DNA of 34,045 nucleotides. Source: a virus. Below the pieces are notes generated by a model that made no database searches, was not told the DNA's origin, and worked only from the letters and a program-made list of their open reading frames with translations. The stretch lies in IMG/VR virus record IMGVR_UViG_3300013132_000132, positions 1 through 34,045 of that record; one strand, written 5' to 3'. This document shows, piece after piece, positions 9,501 through 15,674 of this stretch (position 1 is the stretch's first letter; each line of letters starts with the position of its first letter). A program made the position numbers and the translations under genes.

Positions 9501-11198
9501 TCCTTGTATTAAACTAGTCACACCGTCCCAATAAGCAGCACCGGCTCTTCTAGAATAAATTAAACTTTCAGTGGCAAGATCGTTGATAATAGCATCAACT
9601 AAGTACCCAACATCCCTTTTACATTTACCCTGATCGTAGTAAAATGCTACTGTCATCGATCCAGCATCATTGGTTAAACTTACTTCATTACCGTCATAGC
9701 TTTCACTGATAGTAAAATCAGTAGCATTTAAAATTTCTTTTACATAGTAGGTTGTATATTCATTAATGTTTGATCCACCAAACAGTGTTCCGCTAAATCT
9801 AATTGTCATACCAACAAATAATTTTGTAGTGTCATTACAAGTGACAATATTAGTACCGGTTGTGGTGCTTGTGCAAGTTGTTGTATAGTTTGCAGTCACA
9901 TCTAAATTAACCGCAGTCACTACATCATTTTGATAATTTAGTCGATTCGATTGCAATATAGTTCTAGCTAAACTGTACGGAACAACTTCGTCGAATGCTT
10001 TTCTTACATAAAGAGTTCCGCCGGTTTGATTTCCGCCGGTTAACTCAAATTCGGGCCCGGCAGTACCATAAGCAATAGTTTCGCTTAGTTTTATATTAAG
10101 TCCATTAATTTCCTTAATATAATATACCTGCCCTACAACAATATTGTTTAATGTCGGACCACTGTTGATTCCGCCAAACTGTATCGGCATATTAAGTGTA
10201 ATATCGTCATCACTGGTCAAAGTGATTTCGTTTGTGGCTTCGATTGTATCAGTGGCTAGAGCAATTATTTCGGGATCTAAAATTTCATCTGGTTCCCGAA
10301 CCAATGTTCTTTTTCCTTCGGCCCAAAATGCATAGTTTCCGAAAGAACAGTTTGAATTTAGTAGTGTGACATGTCCGCCATCTACACAAAGAACACCGAA
10401 TTGACAAAAATTCACAAAAAACGAAACCAACTGCATATATCCACGACCAACAACTTTACAACCAATTCCACCTTGATTGATCTGCGTAAATGCATCAAGA
10501 ACGATACTGTTAATTCGATTGCCCTCTTCGCAGACACTGGGATCAACTAAAATACCACCACCGCCGGGTACATAATCTGGATTTCCAAATACTCCACGAC
10601 CGCTAATACTAGAACAGTTTTGAATGTAAGGACTTACTCGAATTATTGATCCTGGTGTAAAACTAAATGCGAAACCAACTTGTTTGGTACTTCTAGGAAA
10701 TCCTTGTCCGTTATATCCTGCATATCCTTCCGGTGTTATGTCAAGAGCACTAGGATATAGTTGGTGATCTCTTACTGTGATACCCCACACATAAGAATTA
10801 CTACTAACGTAAAATACATTGCTTCTTGGATTGCTTGGTCTAACAGTGACTGATCTTAGATTGTCTCCCAATAATGCACACCCTTCGGGTATAGTGACAG
10901 GACAATCCTCGGTGTAGTCACCACTGGCAACAAGAATAGACACATGGTTAGGAGTTAGTTCATCTGTATCTAGTAGAGTTTGTGCTGTTTCACATGCGGC
11001 CTTGATAGTTAATTTAGCCTTTTCCCAACTAAGTCCGTCTTGGTTGTCGTCGCCGCTTTTTGCTACATAAATTCTATTAGCCACATTTTCAAAATCAATA
11101 TCACCAGTGACTATTAGATCACTATCAATTACAACCTTAGATCCCGGACCTAGTGTTGTTATAGTATAATCGCCTGTTACTCTTTTATTTTCAGCCAT
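6552..11198 (-). CDS. Giant virion structural protein: beta-helix, composite repeats and beta-propeller
   Basis: 1,548 residues from ATG 11198, with AAGG nine bases upstream; an in-frame TTG at 11204 would sit on that site. Domains seen: (1) residues about 40-310, starting IYVAKSGDDNQDGLSWEKAK, a right-handed beta-helix (pectate-lyase-like) pattern. (2) About 320-1020, composite repeats: a beta module ending YYVKEI...TFTISE, a KCERDVGYLVDAIISDL helix module (about 524, 664 and 954), and an ESARxLIxxNK helix segment. (3) About 1036-1300, five blade-like repeats of the type GSxLYVxG...VYQYxLxxPWDIST, suggesting a beta-propeller. (4) A fourth beta module at about 1333-1413 and a C-terminal domain. 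No catalytic residues were recognised. Such proteins in marine T4-like phages are virion components, probably baseplate- or fibre-associated. It is first in a unit driven by the box at 11222-11229. Confidence 0.75.
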   Translation of the reverse strand: MAENKRVTGDYTITTLGPGSKVVIDSDLIVTGDIDFENVANRIYVAKSGDDNQDGLSWEKAKLTIKAACETAQTLLDTDELTPNHVSILVASGDYTEDCPVTIPEGCALLGDNLRSVTVRPSNPRSNVFYVSSNSYVWGITVRDHQLYPSALDITPEGYAGYNGQGFPRSTKQVGFAFSFTPGSIIRVSPYIQNCSSISGRGVFGNPDYVPGGGGILVDPSVCEEGNRINSIVLDAFTQINQGGIGCKVVGRGYMQLVSFFVNFCQFGVLCVDGGHVTLLNSNCSFGNYAFWAEGKRTLVREPDEILDPEIIALATDTIEATNEITLTSDDDITLNMPIQFGGINSGPTLNNIVVGQVYYIKEINGLNIKLSETIAYGTAGPEFELTGGNQTGGTLYVRKAFDEVVPYSLARTILQSNRLNYQNDVVTAVNLDVTANYTTTCTSTTTGTNIVTCNDTTKLFVGMTIRFSGTLFGGSNINEYTTYYVKEILNATDFTISESYDGNEVSLTNDAGSMTVAFYYDQGKCKRDVGYLVDAIINDLATESLIYSRRAGAAYWDGVTSLIQGQIGPTVNAVDLLAAEIVSDLGGDIAENAVLSSINAIKDFMRNGPNRPFESARKLIQENKNWLATEVSAWINNEIADGPGSSGDPIWDGFNYTPYMQDKCERDVRYVLDAVISDLITGTGRAIRTAANAYYKGVIDIPLPTVTSVFEFAAGDLLIGRTYTITVLGDTDWEAITGIAGTYSVGDPVTVINYGSGTGRAEIEQTAQTQAAFNQLLNLVLAILNDSASGLPDPSARDYFVNFDDADYANDTVTKYFYTLTDIIFNGPDPDDLLLSPMYESSRTLLTLNKEFIQKEAVAYVNDELSLTTTCLSSSAGTDNITCVRTNILSAGLPVTFEGSGLDSSITAGTVYYVYSIVSATEFKISATSDLASFVALTGDLTSATVFTYNQTKCERDVGYLVDAIISDLATNSQESTLMAGNAYWRGAASVSEEFVRQIPDTLSAIDYVKRLALKVVNSDITPPIGKAELLEPRDLQIDSTGSNLYVLGGVGPKVYQFTVNTPWDTSDITFVGSFDVGDDEFTPQGMYLGNGGAELYIIGTGAVDSEADGRKIFQYTLSSPYDITTAAYTNDFDLNGLTVGNGFVSSPSGIYFVEDGINDGQIMFIVGSSDAAVYKYSLGVAWDITTVTYNPVDGSYNLGNEDNFVTGITFNPNGTHMYITGATNDIIADYELTTAWSLAVADVNLVEIVNVSNYEEEITGIQFNTSDGSQLYIIGLTSDSVISFNLLNNWDISSIEFSNSTPTGYYSTPYQNVVNQDFVATVVSTTAPSTFTCDPTYGTFYIAKGNPIKFTQTSSGTPLFGGVVAGQTYYIKEVIDSTTFTISETEDGLVFTGITTAGPSSMAVAPTGASSGFEITKNFNSIIRIIRDGAEPLEEEFGSLVEATGYTLSYAGAGIDYTKLSKGQGGTGVADPNKYTIELDGGRVFITATDEKGDFYVGKVTPQEAGETARPLFRINQQTGSIDGRAFYQSIFGFVAPFVLALTRRK

Positions 11199-11221
11199 GT
11201 GCAATAACCTTGAATTATAGT

Positions 11222-11229
11222 TATTTATC
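11222..11229 (-). promoter_or_regulatory. T4-late-type promoter box GATAAATA
   Basis: On the minus strand GATAAATA matches the T4 late box TATAAATA at 7 of 8 positions and fits the NATAAATA form reported for marine T4-like phages. Using T4 spacing, transcription would begin near 11216, giving a leader of about 18 bases that contains the AAGG ribosome site of the 1,548-residue protein. It lies directly after a terminator. Confidence 0.6.
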
Positions 11230-11256
11230 TGTTCGGAATAATTATAATGACCAAAT

Positions 11257-11281
11257 AAAAAGGGCCGATTTGGCCCTTTTT
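11257..11281 (-). terminator. Intrinsic terminator, probably bidirectional
   Basis: A perfect 10-bp inverted repeat, AAAAAGGGCC and GGCCCTTTTT, around a 5-base loop. It ends in a T-run on both strands. It closes the unit of the 314-residue gene, whose stop codon is just upstream on the minus strand. Confidence 0.85.
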
Positions 11282-11300
11282 ATAATTACAAAAACAAAAC

Positions 11301-12245
11301 TTATGTATTTGCTATTTGTACAGTGGTGTCGAGAGTTGGCGAGTCAAATGTCCAACGAACAGATGCATCGGTGGCAAACTCGTGCCCAGCAGCACCATAA
11401 CGAACTAAAGTAGCTCTGTGTGCAGTAATTTTTTTGACATAGTAAGTTTTACCAGAACTGTCTGTAGCAGTGATATCCATCTCTCCTGCTGCATCGGCAT
11501 TTCCGTCAGTGACTAACAAACATTTTTCAGTGCCGTCGGCAGTTTCAACTAAGAATCTCCGACTACCGACCTGTTTGACAATATCACCAATTTTACGACT
11601 GCCACCAGTCACAAATGCATATATTGTAATAGCATTCTCATTATTGCCAATTAGACCACCAATTGAATATGTTTCAAGTACGCTAGTACCAGCGGCAACA
11701 CCTGCACTGAATGTAACAGCGGCATCAGCGGCATCAGTATAACCAGAACCTGGCTCGCTAATAGAAATGCTTTTTACACGATAAGTCACATCAACTTGTG
11801 CATTGCCATCGCCACTACCACCCGTAGTAGCAACAGCACTGGTAATACCTGTTAAAACAGTTTGATCACCACGTGCAGCACCAGTTCCAGTAAAGTTAAC
11901 TCCGGTCACAGCACCAGTGACTCCGTCAACTGTGGCAACATAAGCAATAGCACCGCCTGCACCAGTGATTGTTAAAAGATCACCAACTACATAGTTAAGG
12001 CCACCTTGACCGGCTGTGACTGCTACAGTATTACCTTCCATGTTAGTTGTGCCAATGGCAGTAACTGCGCCAACACCGGTTAAATCAGGCGCACTAAATG
12101 TCACTGTTGGACGAACAGTATAAGATCCTTGATTGGTGATAGTGACACTAGCTACACGATTACCACCCAATCCATCGTCGGCAGTAGTACTGCTTGAACC
12201 AAGATTTCGATTACCAAAGTATTTTTTATGAAGCGGACGTCCCAT
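11301..12245 (-). CDS. Virion structural protein, 314 residues (MGRPLHKKYFG family)
   Basis: ATG at 12245 has a strong ribosome site (AAGGAG, six bases away). The protein starts MGRPLHKKYFGNR, an opening I associate with conserved proteins of marine T4-like phages near the head genes. The middle (about 25-200) is a low-complexity Gly/Thr/Val-rich beta region with repeated VTGAV and GTG motifs. The C-terminal part (about 210-314) has KQVGSRRFLVE...CLLV and YYVKKITAHRATLVRYG, and looks like a small compact domain. Highly expressed signals (own late promoter, structured leader, own terminator) argue for an abundant virion part such as a head decoration or tail component; the exact role is unknown. 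It is transcribed alone. Confidence 0.65.
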   Translation of the reverse strand: MGRPLHKKYFGNRNLGSSSTTADDGLGGNRVASVTITNQGSYTVRPTVTFSAPDLTGVGAVTAIGTTNMEGNTVAVTAGQGGLNYVVGDLLTITGAGGAIAYVATVDGVTGAVTGVNFTGTGAARGDQTVLTGITSAVATTGGSGDGNAQVDVTYRVKSISISEPGSGYTDAADAAVTFSAGVAAGTSVLETYSIGGLIGNNENAITIYAFVTGGSRKIGDIVKQVGSRRFLVETADGTEKCLLVTDGNADAAGEMDITATDSSGKTYYVKKITAHRATLVRYGAAGHEFATDASVRWTFDSPTLDTTVQIANT

Positions 12246-12275
12246 TTGTTTCTCCTTAAAGTTGGCGTTCTAGGC

Positions 12276-12296
12276 CTACGCGGTGGGTTTCCGCAT
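12276..12296 (-). CDS. Candidate six-codon upstream ORF (MRKPTA) in a late leader
   Basis: On the minus strand an AAGGAG at 12309-12304 stands seven bases before ATG 12296, followed by CGG AAA CCC ACC GCG and TAG. This is a better ribosome site than many full genes here have. The ribosome site lies inside the first stem-loop of the leader. It may be a leader peptide affecting translation of the 314-residue gene 30 bases downstream, or only chance. Confidence 0.3.
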   Translation of the reverse strand: MRKPTA

Positions 12297-12301
12297 AAAC
12301 T

Positions 12302-12315
12302 CTCTCCTTGGAGAG
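12302..12315 (-). promoter_or_regulatory. Stem-loop near the 5' end of a late mRNA
   Basis: Minus strand CTCTCCAAGGAGAG folds on itself, and lies a few bases from the start expected for the TATAAATA box at 12325-12332. Two further short stems (GCGG/CCGC and GCGT/ACGC) follow before the ribosome site of the 314-residue gene. It may stabilise the mRNA or mask the upstream AAGGAG. Confidence 0.45.
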
Positions 12316-12324
12316 CGAACAATA

Positions 12325-12332
12325 TATTTATA
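12325..12332 (-). promoter_or_regulatory. T4-late promoter box TATAAATA
   Basis: An exact match on the minus strand to the T4 late consensus, placed between the terminator of the 75-residue gene and the leader of the 314-residue gene. The expected start is near 12319, giving a leader of about 75 bases. In T4 such boxes are read by host polymerase with gp55 and gp33; gp55 is encoded in this window. Confidence 0.75.
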
Positions 12333-12333
12333 A

Positions 12334-12357
12334 AATAAGCCCCTTTCGGGGCTTATT
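12334..12357 (-). terminator. Intrinsic terminator after the 75-residue gene
   Basis: Perfect 10-bp inverted repeat AATAAGCCCC/GGGGCTTATT around TTTC. On the minus strand it is followed by a short T-rich stretch that merges into the next late promoter box. Confidence 0.75.
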
Positions 12358-12379
12358 AGTGCAAAATATATCACCTAAT

Positions 12380-12607
12380 TTAGGTATTACTTACAAACCG
12401 ATTAAGGCATTCGGCTTGAGCAATCACATCATTCACTGACGGAAAATCAGGCAAAGTTGGAAACGATAAATTCTCTCTATTTTCATCAGTTAACTTAGAA
12501 TGATATTCGTTCATTAATGATTCACGCCGTTGAAAAACTGGCGTAGTTAGAATTTCGTTTGAAAGTTTCAGAAGTTCGAGACGAATCTCGTATGGTGTTT
12601 TACTCAT
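12380..12607 (-). CDS. Small conserved phage protein, 75 residues
   Basis: ATG at 12607 with AAGGAG eight bases upstream. The sequence (MSKTPYEIRLELLKLSNEIL..., FPTLPDFPSVNDVI, ending LNRFVSNT) has the style of a short conserved protein found next to gene 23 in marine T4-like phages; no function is known to me. It is mostly helical, with no signal peptide or membrane segment. It is flanked by its own late-type box and terminator, so it is a monocistronic late gene between the major capsid protein and a structural protein. A capsid-associated or assembly role is only a guess. Confidence 0.65.
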   Translation of the reverse strand: MSKTPYEIRLELLKLSNEILTTPVFQRRESLMNEYHSKLTDENRENLSFPTLPDFPSVNDVIAQAECLNRFVSNT

Positions 12608-12634
12608 GTTTGCTCTCCTTTGTGTGTATGTGTA

Positions 12635-12655
12635 TTGTAGATGAGCAATCTACAA
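12635..12655 (-). promoter_or_regulatory. Perfect 8-bp stem-loop at the expected mRNA 5' end
   Basis: TTGTAGAT and ATCTACAA pair perfectly around five bases. No U-run follows on the minus strand, so it is not a terminator. It begins within a few bases of the start expected from the TAAATA box at 12659-12666, suggesting a 5'-terminal stem-loop of the 75-residue gene's mRNA. Confidence 0.5.
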
Positions 12656-12658
12656 AGA

Positions 12659-12666
12659 TATTTAGC
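12659..12666 (-). promoter_or_regulatory. Possible late promoter box GCTAAATA
   Basis: Matches the T4 late box at 6 of 8 positions (core TAAATA). Its position, after the gp23 terminator and before the 75-residue gene, matches the pattern of the other units. Confidence 0.4.
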
Positions 12667-12685
12667 GGCAGATTTTAGAGCCAAC

Positions 12686-12711
12686 AAAAAACCGCCTTAC
12701 AGCGGTTTTTT
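12686..12711 (-). terminator. Intrinsic terminator after the major capsid gene
   Basis: AAAAAACCGC and GCGGTTTTTT form a perfect 10-bp stem with a 6-base loop, ending in six T on the minus strand. It closes the core protein-21-22-23 unit. Confidence 0.85.
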
Positions 12712-12739
12712 GACTCCCCATCCCCTCTGGAAGATTTAA

Positions 12740-13903
12740 TTACTGGAAAGTAACGTTTTGAACAACGATCTCACCGAGGTAGTCAGCAGCGTTACCGAAC
12801 GAACTTGCTGTGTTAGTAAGTTCGATGTATCCATAACGTGTCATAAAGCCAACTACTGGCTCGAAAGTGCTAGGATCAAGAATCACTCCACTGCTCATTA
12901 ATGGTACATATGGGCAGTAGAATGCAGCAGCATCAGCTTCGCTAGAACCTTTGTAGCCGACTAGTACGCGAGTATTGTCAGCAGCATAGGTGTCAACGTA
13001 AACTTTCATTGCGCCGTTTAGTGTACCAACAAACTTAGTGTTGGTTGGAGCTTCGAAAGTGCCTTCTGTGGTACGAGCAAAAGCACTGGTTGTAGCACTC
13101 TGTAGAACAGTAAGAGCCTGTGGGCTTACAACGGCCCAATTACCAGCACCACGACGTGTACGCTGAGCAATCTTGTTAGCAACACGATTCATTAGAACGG
13201 CTAGTGCAGCGTGCTCGTCACCAACGAAAGTGGCGGTACCGCTAACAGTAGCTTGGTTAAATGTTTCTTCGTCGCCAGCAAGAGCACGTAGCGAACCAAG
13301 AATTTCTTGGTCGATTTCAACGGTGATCTCTTGTGCTAGAGCAGCCATAATTTCTGCTTCAACATCAAGACCATGCATTGCTTGTGCATCTTGTGCAGCT
13401 TCAAATGTCCAACGTGCGCTTAATTTACGGGTCTTGGCTTCTACGACCTGTTTTAAGATCTGAACATTAATTTTACGTCCGGGTTCGCCTTCGAGTGAAC
13501 TTGTTGCAGCAGCAGTACCAGTAGGATCTGAACCAGTGCCCGAATATGCGGTTGCAATTTTGAATGGGCTTAGTGCTTCATCACCAGCAACAACGATATC
13601 GTTGGTCTCGGCATAACGAACACGTAGTGTATGGATTTGAGCAACGGGACCAGTCATTGGCTGAACACCAATGATTTCGTTAGCGATAACGGTGGGCATT
13701 ACACGTCGTATTACCGGAAGAATAACACGATTTAGTGAAGCAACGTTGCTCGAAACGGTTGACCCGGCGGTTACACTTTCTGCTAGGTACTTGCGAGTAT
13801 TTTCCAAAACAACTGCCATTGATGTGCGACGAGATCCTTGTAGACCTTCTAACAGGGCTTCTTTGGTCTCGCCCCAACGGCTTTCTAATAGAACTTGTGA
13901 CAT
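12740..13903 (-). CDS. 23: Major capsid protein, gp23-like
   Basis: 387 residues; ATG at 13903 with AGGAG nine bases upstream. It forms the head shell hexamers (HK97 fold). Supporting features are its position directly after gp22 and gp21, its length (marine gp23 is shorter than the 521 residues of T4), and the family-like stretch VILPVIRRVMPTVIANEIIGVQPMTGPVAQIHTLR (about 66-100, given here as its overall pattern of conserved hydrophobic and Pro/Gly residues). T4 gp21 cuts gp23 after an (I/L)-x-E site; L40-A41-E42 near the N-terminus fits, so residues 1-42 may be removed on maturation (inference). The C-terminal end has FEPVVGFMTRYGYIELTN. A strong terminator follows. Confidence 0.93.
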   Translation of the reverse strand: MSQVLLESRWGETKEALLEGLQGSRRTSMAVVLENTRKYLAESVTAGSTVSSNVASLNRVILPVIRRVMPTVIANEIIGVQPMTGPVAQIHTLRVRYAETNDIVVAGDEALSPFKIATAYSGTGSDPTGTAAATSSLEGEPGRKINVQILKQVVEAKTRKLSARWTFEAAQDAQAMHGLDVEAEIMAALAQEITVEIDQEILGSLRALAGDEETFNQATVSGTATFVGDEHAALAVLMNRVANKIAQRTRRGAGNWAVVSPQALTVLQSATTSAFARTTEGTFEAPTNTKFVGTLNGAMKVYVDTYAADNTRVLVGYKGSSEADAAAFYCPYVPLMSSGVILDPSTFEPVVGFMTRYGYIELTNTASSFGNAADYLGEIVVQNVTFQ

Positions 13904-13928
13904 GTTTAATATCTCCTAAACTAAATTG

Positions 13929-15029
13929 TCAATTAAGCCCTGCTAAACGTTTTAGTTCAACGACATTACTGACGTCAGATGTAACGTTTACATTAGCAGA
14001 TTTATCTCCAGTAGCTACTTTACGATTTTCAGTTAATACACGACTGTCGTCTTTAGTTTTAACTGTTTTTTCGTTAAGAACTGCGGGTAGATACTTTTCA
14101 AATGCAGACTGGAGCTTATCAGTTTGCACATTTTCAAGGAGCTGGCCCATTATCTGAGCTTTTTCCTTATTAAGCGTTTTTAGCAATCCAGACATTGTTT
14201 GTTGTCTTTCTGCTGATTCTTTGATGATACGAATCTCTCGTTGTTTACTTTCAACTAGTTTTTGTGTTTGGTCAATCATTTGCATTGACTCAGCAAGTTG
14301 CTGTTCACGTGATTCTAGTCGTTGACGTAAATTACGAATCTCTTTGTTCTCATTCAAGTGGGTAACTGCAAACTCATTGGCGAATGCTTCAAATAGTTTA
14401 CGGCCAAACATGTTCTCTCTGGCCAATTGAATATCCTCTTTGAGTTGGGTGATCTCACCCTTTAACCCATGCTCTACAGTTTCGGCCACTAATACAGCAC
14501 TTTTCTCAATAAAACTTTCTTTGATTTTATTAAGTTTCTGTTTGGCTTCCGAAATTAAACGTACACGAGTTTCTACTAGAGCACGTTTGTCTTGTGCGAA
14601 TTCTTGAATTTCTTCAGCTAACTGCTTGACAACAAATTTTTCCATTGTGCCAAGAGCATTACGATACTGTTCACGATCGGCACGAAGTTCTTGAATCTCT
14701 TCGGCTAATTTTTTAGTTAGGAAAGTATCGAATTTTTTTGCACTTTCAATCATGTGTTGTTGAAACTTCACACGATCTAATGCTAGTGCTTTCTTTTCTT
14801 CATGAAATTCTGCTAATTCGCCTTGGAGACTTTCTGTAAGCATACGGTCCATTGCTTCTACCATCACTTGTTTGTCATGTTGGTAACGACCAGCAAATTC
14901 TTCACGCAATTCAGCTTTAACTTGCTCACGAGCCTCATTTAATTTGGCTTCCCAAGCTTCGTTGATAGCAGTGCGTGTTTCCTCATTGATCATACCACTT
15001 TCCATCAGTGATTTGATAGCATCCAACAT
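13929..15029 (-). CDS. 22: Prohead core scaffold protein, gp22-like
   Basis: 366 residues; ATG at 15029 with AGGAG eight bases upstream. T4 gp22 is the main internal scaffold on which gp23 assembles; it is later digested by gp21. The protein is almost entirely charged, heptad-rich helix (about 20-300: Glu/Lys/Arg/Gln runs such as REQVKAELREEFAGRY), as expected for a coiled-coil scaffold. It has several LxE motifs that gp21 could cut. The C-terminal tail (about 320-366) is polar and ends ELKRLAGLN; a short conserved hydrophobic end of this kind may contact the shell. It is longer than T4 gp22 (269 residues). It sits between gp21 and gp23 in the T4 order. Confidence 0.9.
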   Translation of the reverse strand: MLDAIKSLMESGMINEETRTAINEAWEAKLNEAREQVKAELREEFAGRYQHDKQVMVEAMDRMLTESLQGELAEFHEEKKALALDRVKFQQHMIESAKKFDTFLTKKLAEEIQELRADREQYRNALGTMEKFVVKQLAEEIQEFAQDKRALVETRVRLISEAKQKLNKIKESFIEKSAVLVAETVEHGLKGEITQLKEDIQLARENMFGRKLFEAFANEFAVTHLNENKEIRNLRQRLESREQQLAESMQMIDQTQKLVESKQREIRIIKESAERQQTMSGLLKTLNKEKAQIMGQLLENVQTDKLQSAFEKYLPAVLNEKTVKTKDDSRVLTENRKVATGDKSANVNVTSDVSNVVELKRLAGLN

Positions 15030-15039
15030 TGCCTATCTC

Positions 15040-15663
15040 CTATATTTTTAATTCTTTGATTAGGCTTGTGACAGCCTTTTTCAAATGTTGTTGTACTGCT
15101 TGATTGTTTGCAGCATCTCTAGCAATGTCTAGTACACGATGCCCATAACGCATATTCATTAACCCTTCGTAAACGGCACGTGGATAAGCATTGGGGGCGC
15201 TAGGCTGTGCAACTACATCAATTGTAACGATTTCAAAATCGCTAACATTCCCTGTTGAATCATCAACATTACCACTACCCCTACTGCTTACACCTAGTTT
15301 GACACCACTTTTTAACATGGTGCTAACTAAATTTCCCATCGGGGTAGGAAGTATCTTTAGCTTTCCGTATCCGTTTGGACCATCCATCCACATGTTTGTA
15401 ATCATGTGACTGACACGATCTAAATTGACTTTGAGGTCATCTGGGTGATCTAACTCACCCAGAATACTATGACCTTCACGGATTTGCTTACCTATACTGT
15501 CAACTGCACGAGAGATTTCTTTAACTGAATAAACTCGACCATTTCCGTTTTTGACTCCGCCTTGTAGACAAATTCCTTCCATGTGGAGAGTTTTTTTGTC
15601 ATCGTTGTCTTCAACAATAATGTTGGCTTGATCAAAACTTAAACTTTCTCGTAGCATTAACAT
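15040..15663 (-). CDS. 21: Prohead maturation protease, gp21-like
   Basis: 207 residues; ATG at 15663 with AAGGA eight bases away (a second ATG at 15657 is possible). It is a serine protease of the prohead-protease type that degrades the core and trims capsid proteins. Likely catalytic residues are visible: His73 in GELDHPDD and Ser126 or Ser127 in LGVSSRGSG, with the family stretch NGNGRVYSVKEI at 39-50. The motif DVVAQPSAPNAYP at about 155 also fits. Order acidic core protein-21-22-23 is that of T4. The last 30 residues are helical and basic. It is expressed in the same unit as its substrates. Confidence 0.92.
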   Translation of the reverse strand: MLMLRESLSFDQANIIVEDNDDKKTLHMEGICLQGGVKNGNGRVYSVKEISRAVDSIGKQIREGHSILGELDHPDDLKVNLDRVSHMITNMWMDGPNGYGKLKILPTPMGNLVSTMLKSGVKLGVSSRGSGNVDDSTGNVSDFEIVTIDVVAQPSAPNAYPRAVYEGLMNMRYGHRVLDIARDAANNQAVQQHLKKAVTSLIKELKI

Positions 15664-15674
15664 AAATTTGTTCC

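Noticed and set aside
11210-11413. Plus-strand ORF of 67 residues across the terminator and the end of the 314-residue gene
   Set aside because: It runs through a perfect terminator stem and an antisense coding end; no ribosome site.
13173-14157. Plus-strand ORFs opposite gp22 and gp23
   Set aside because: Shadows of strongly supported minus-strand genes; products show no sensible motifs.
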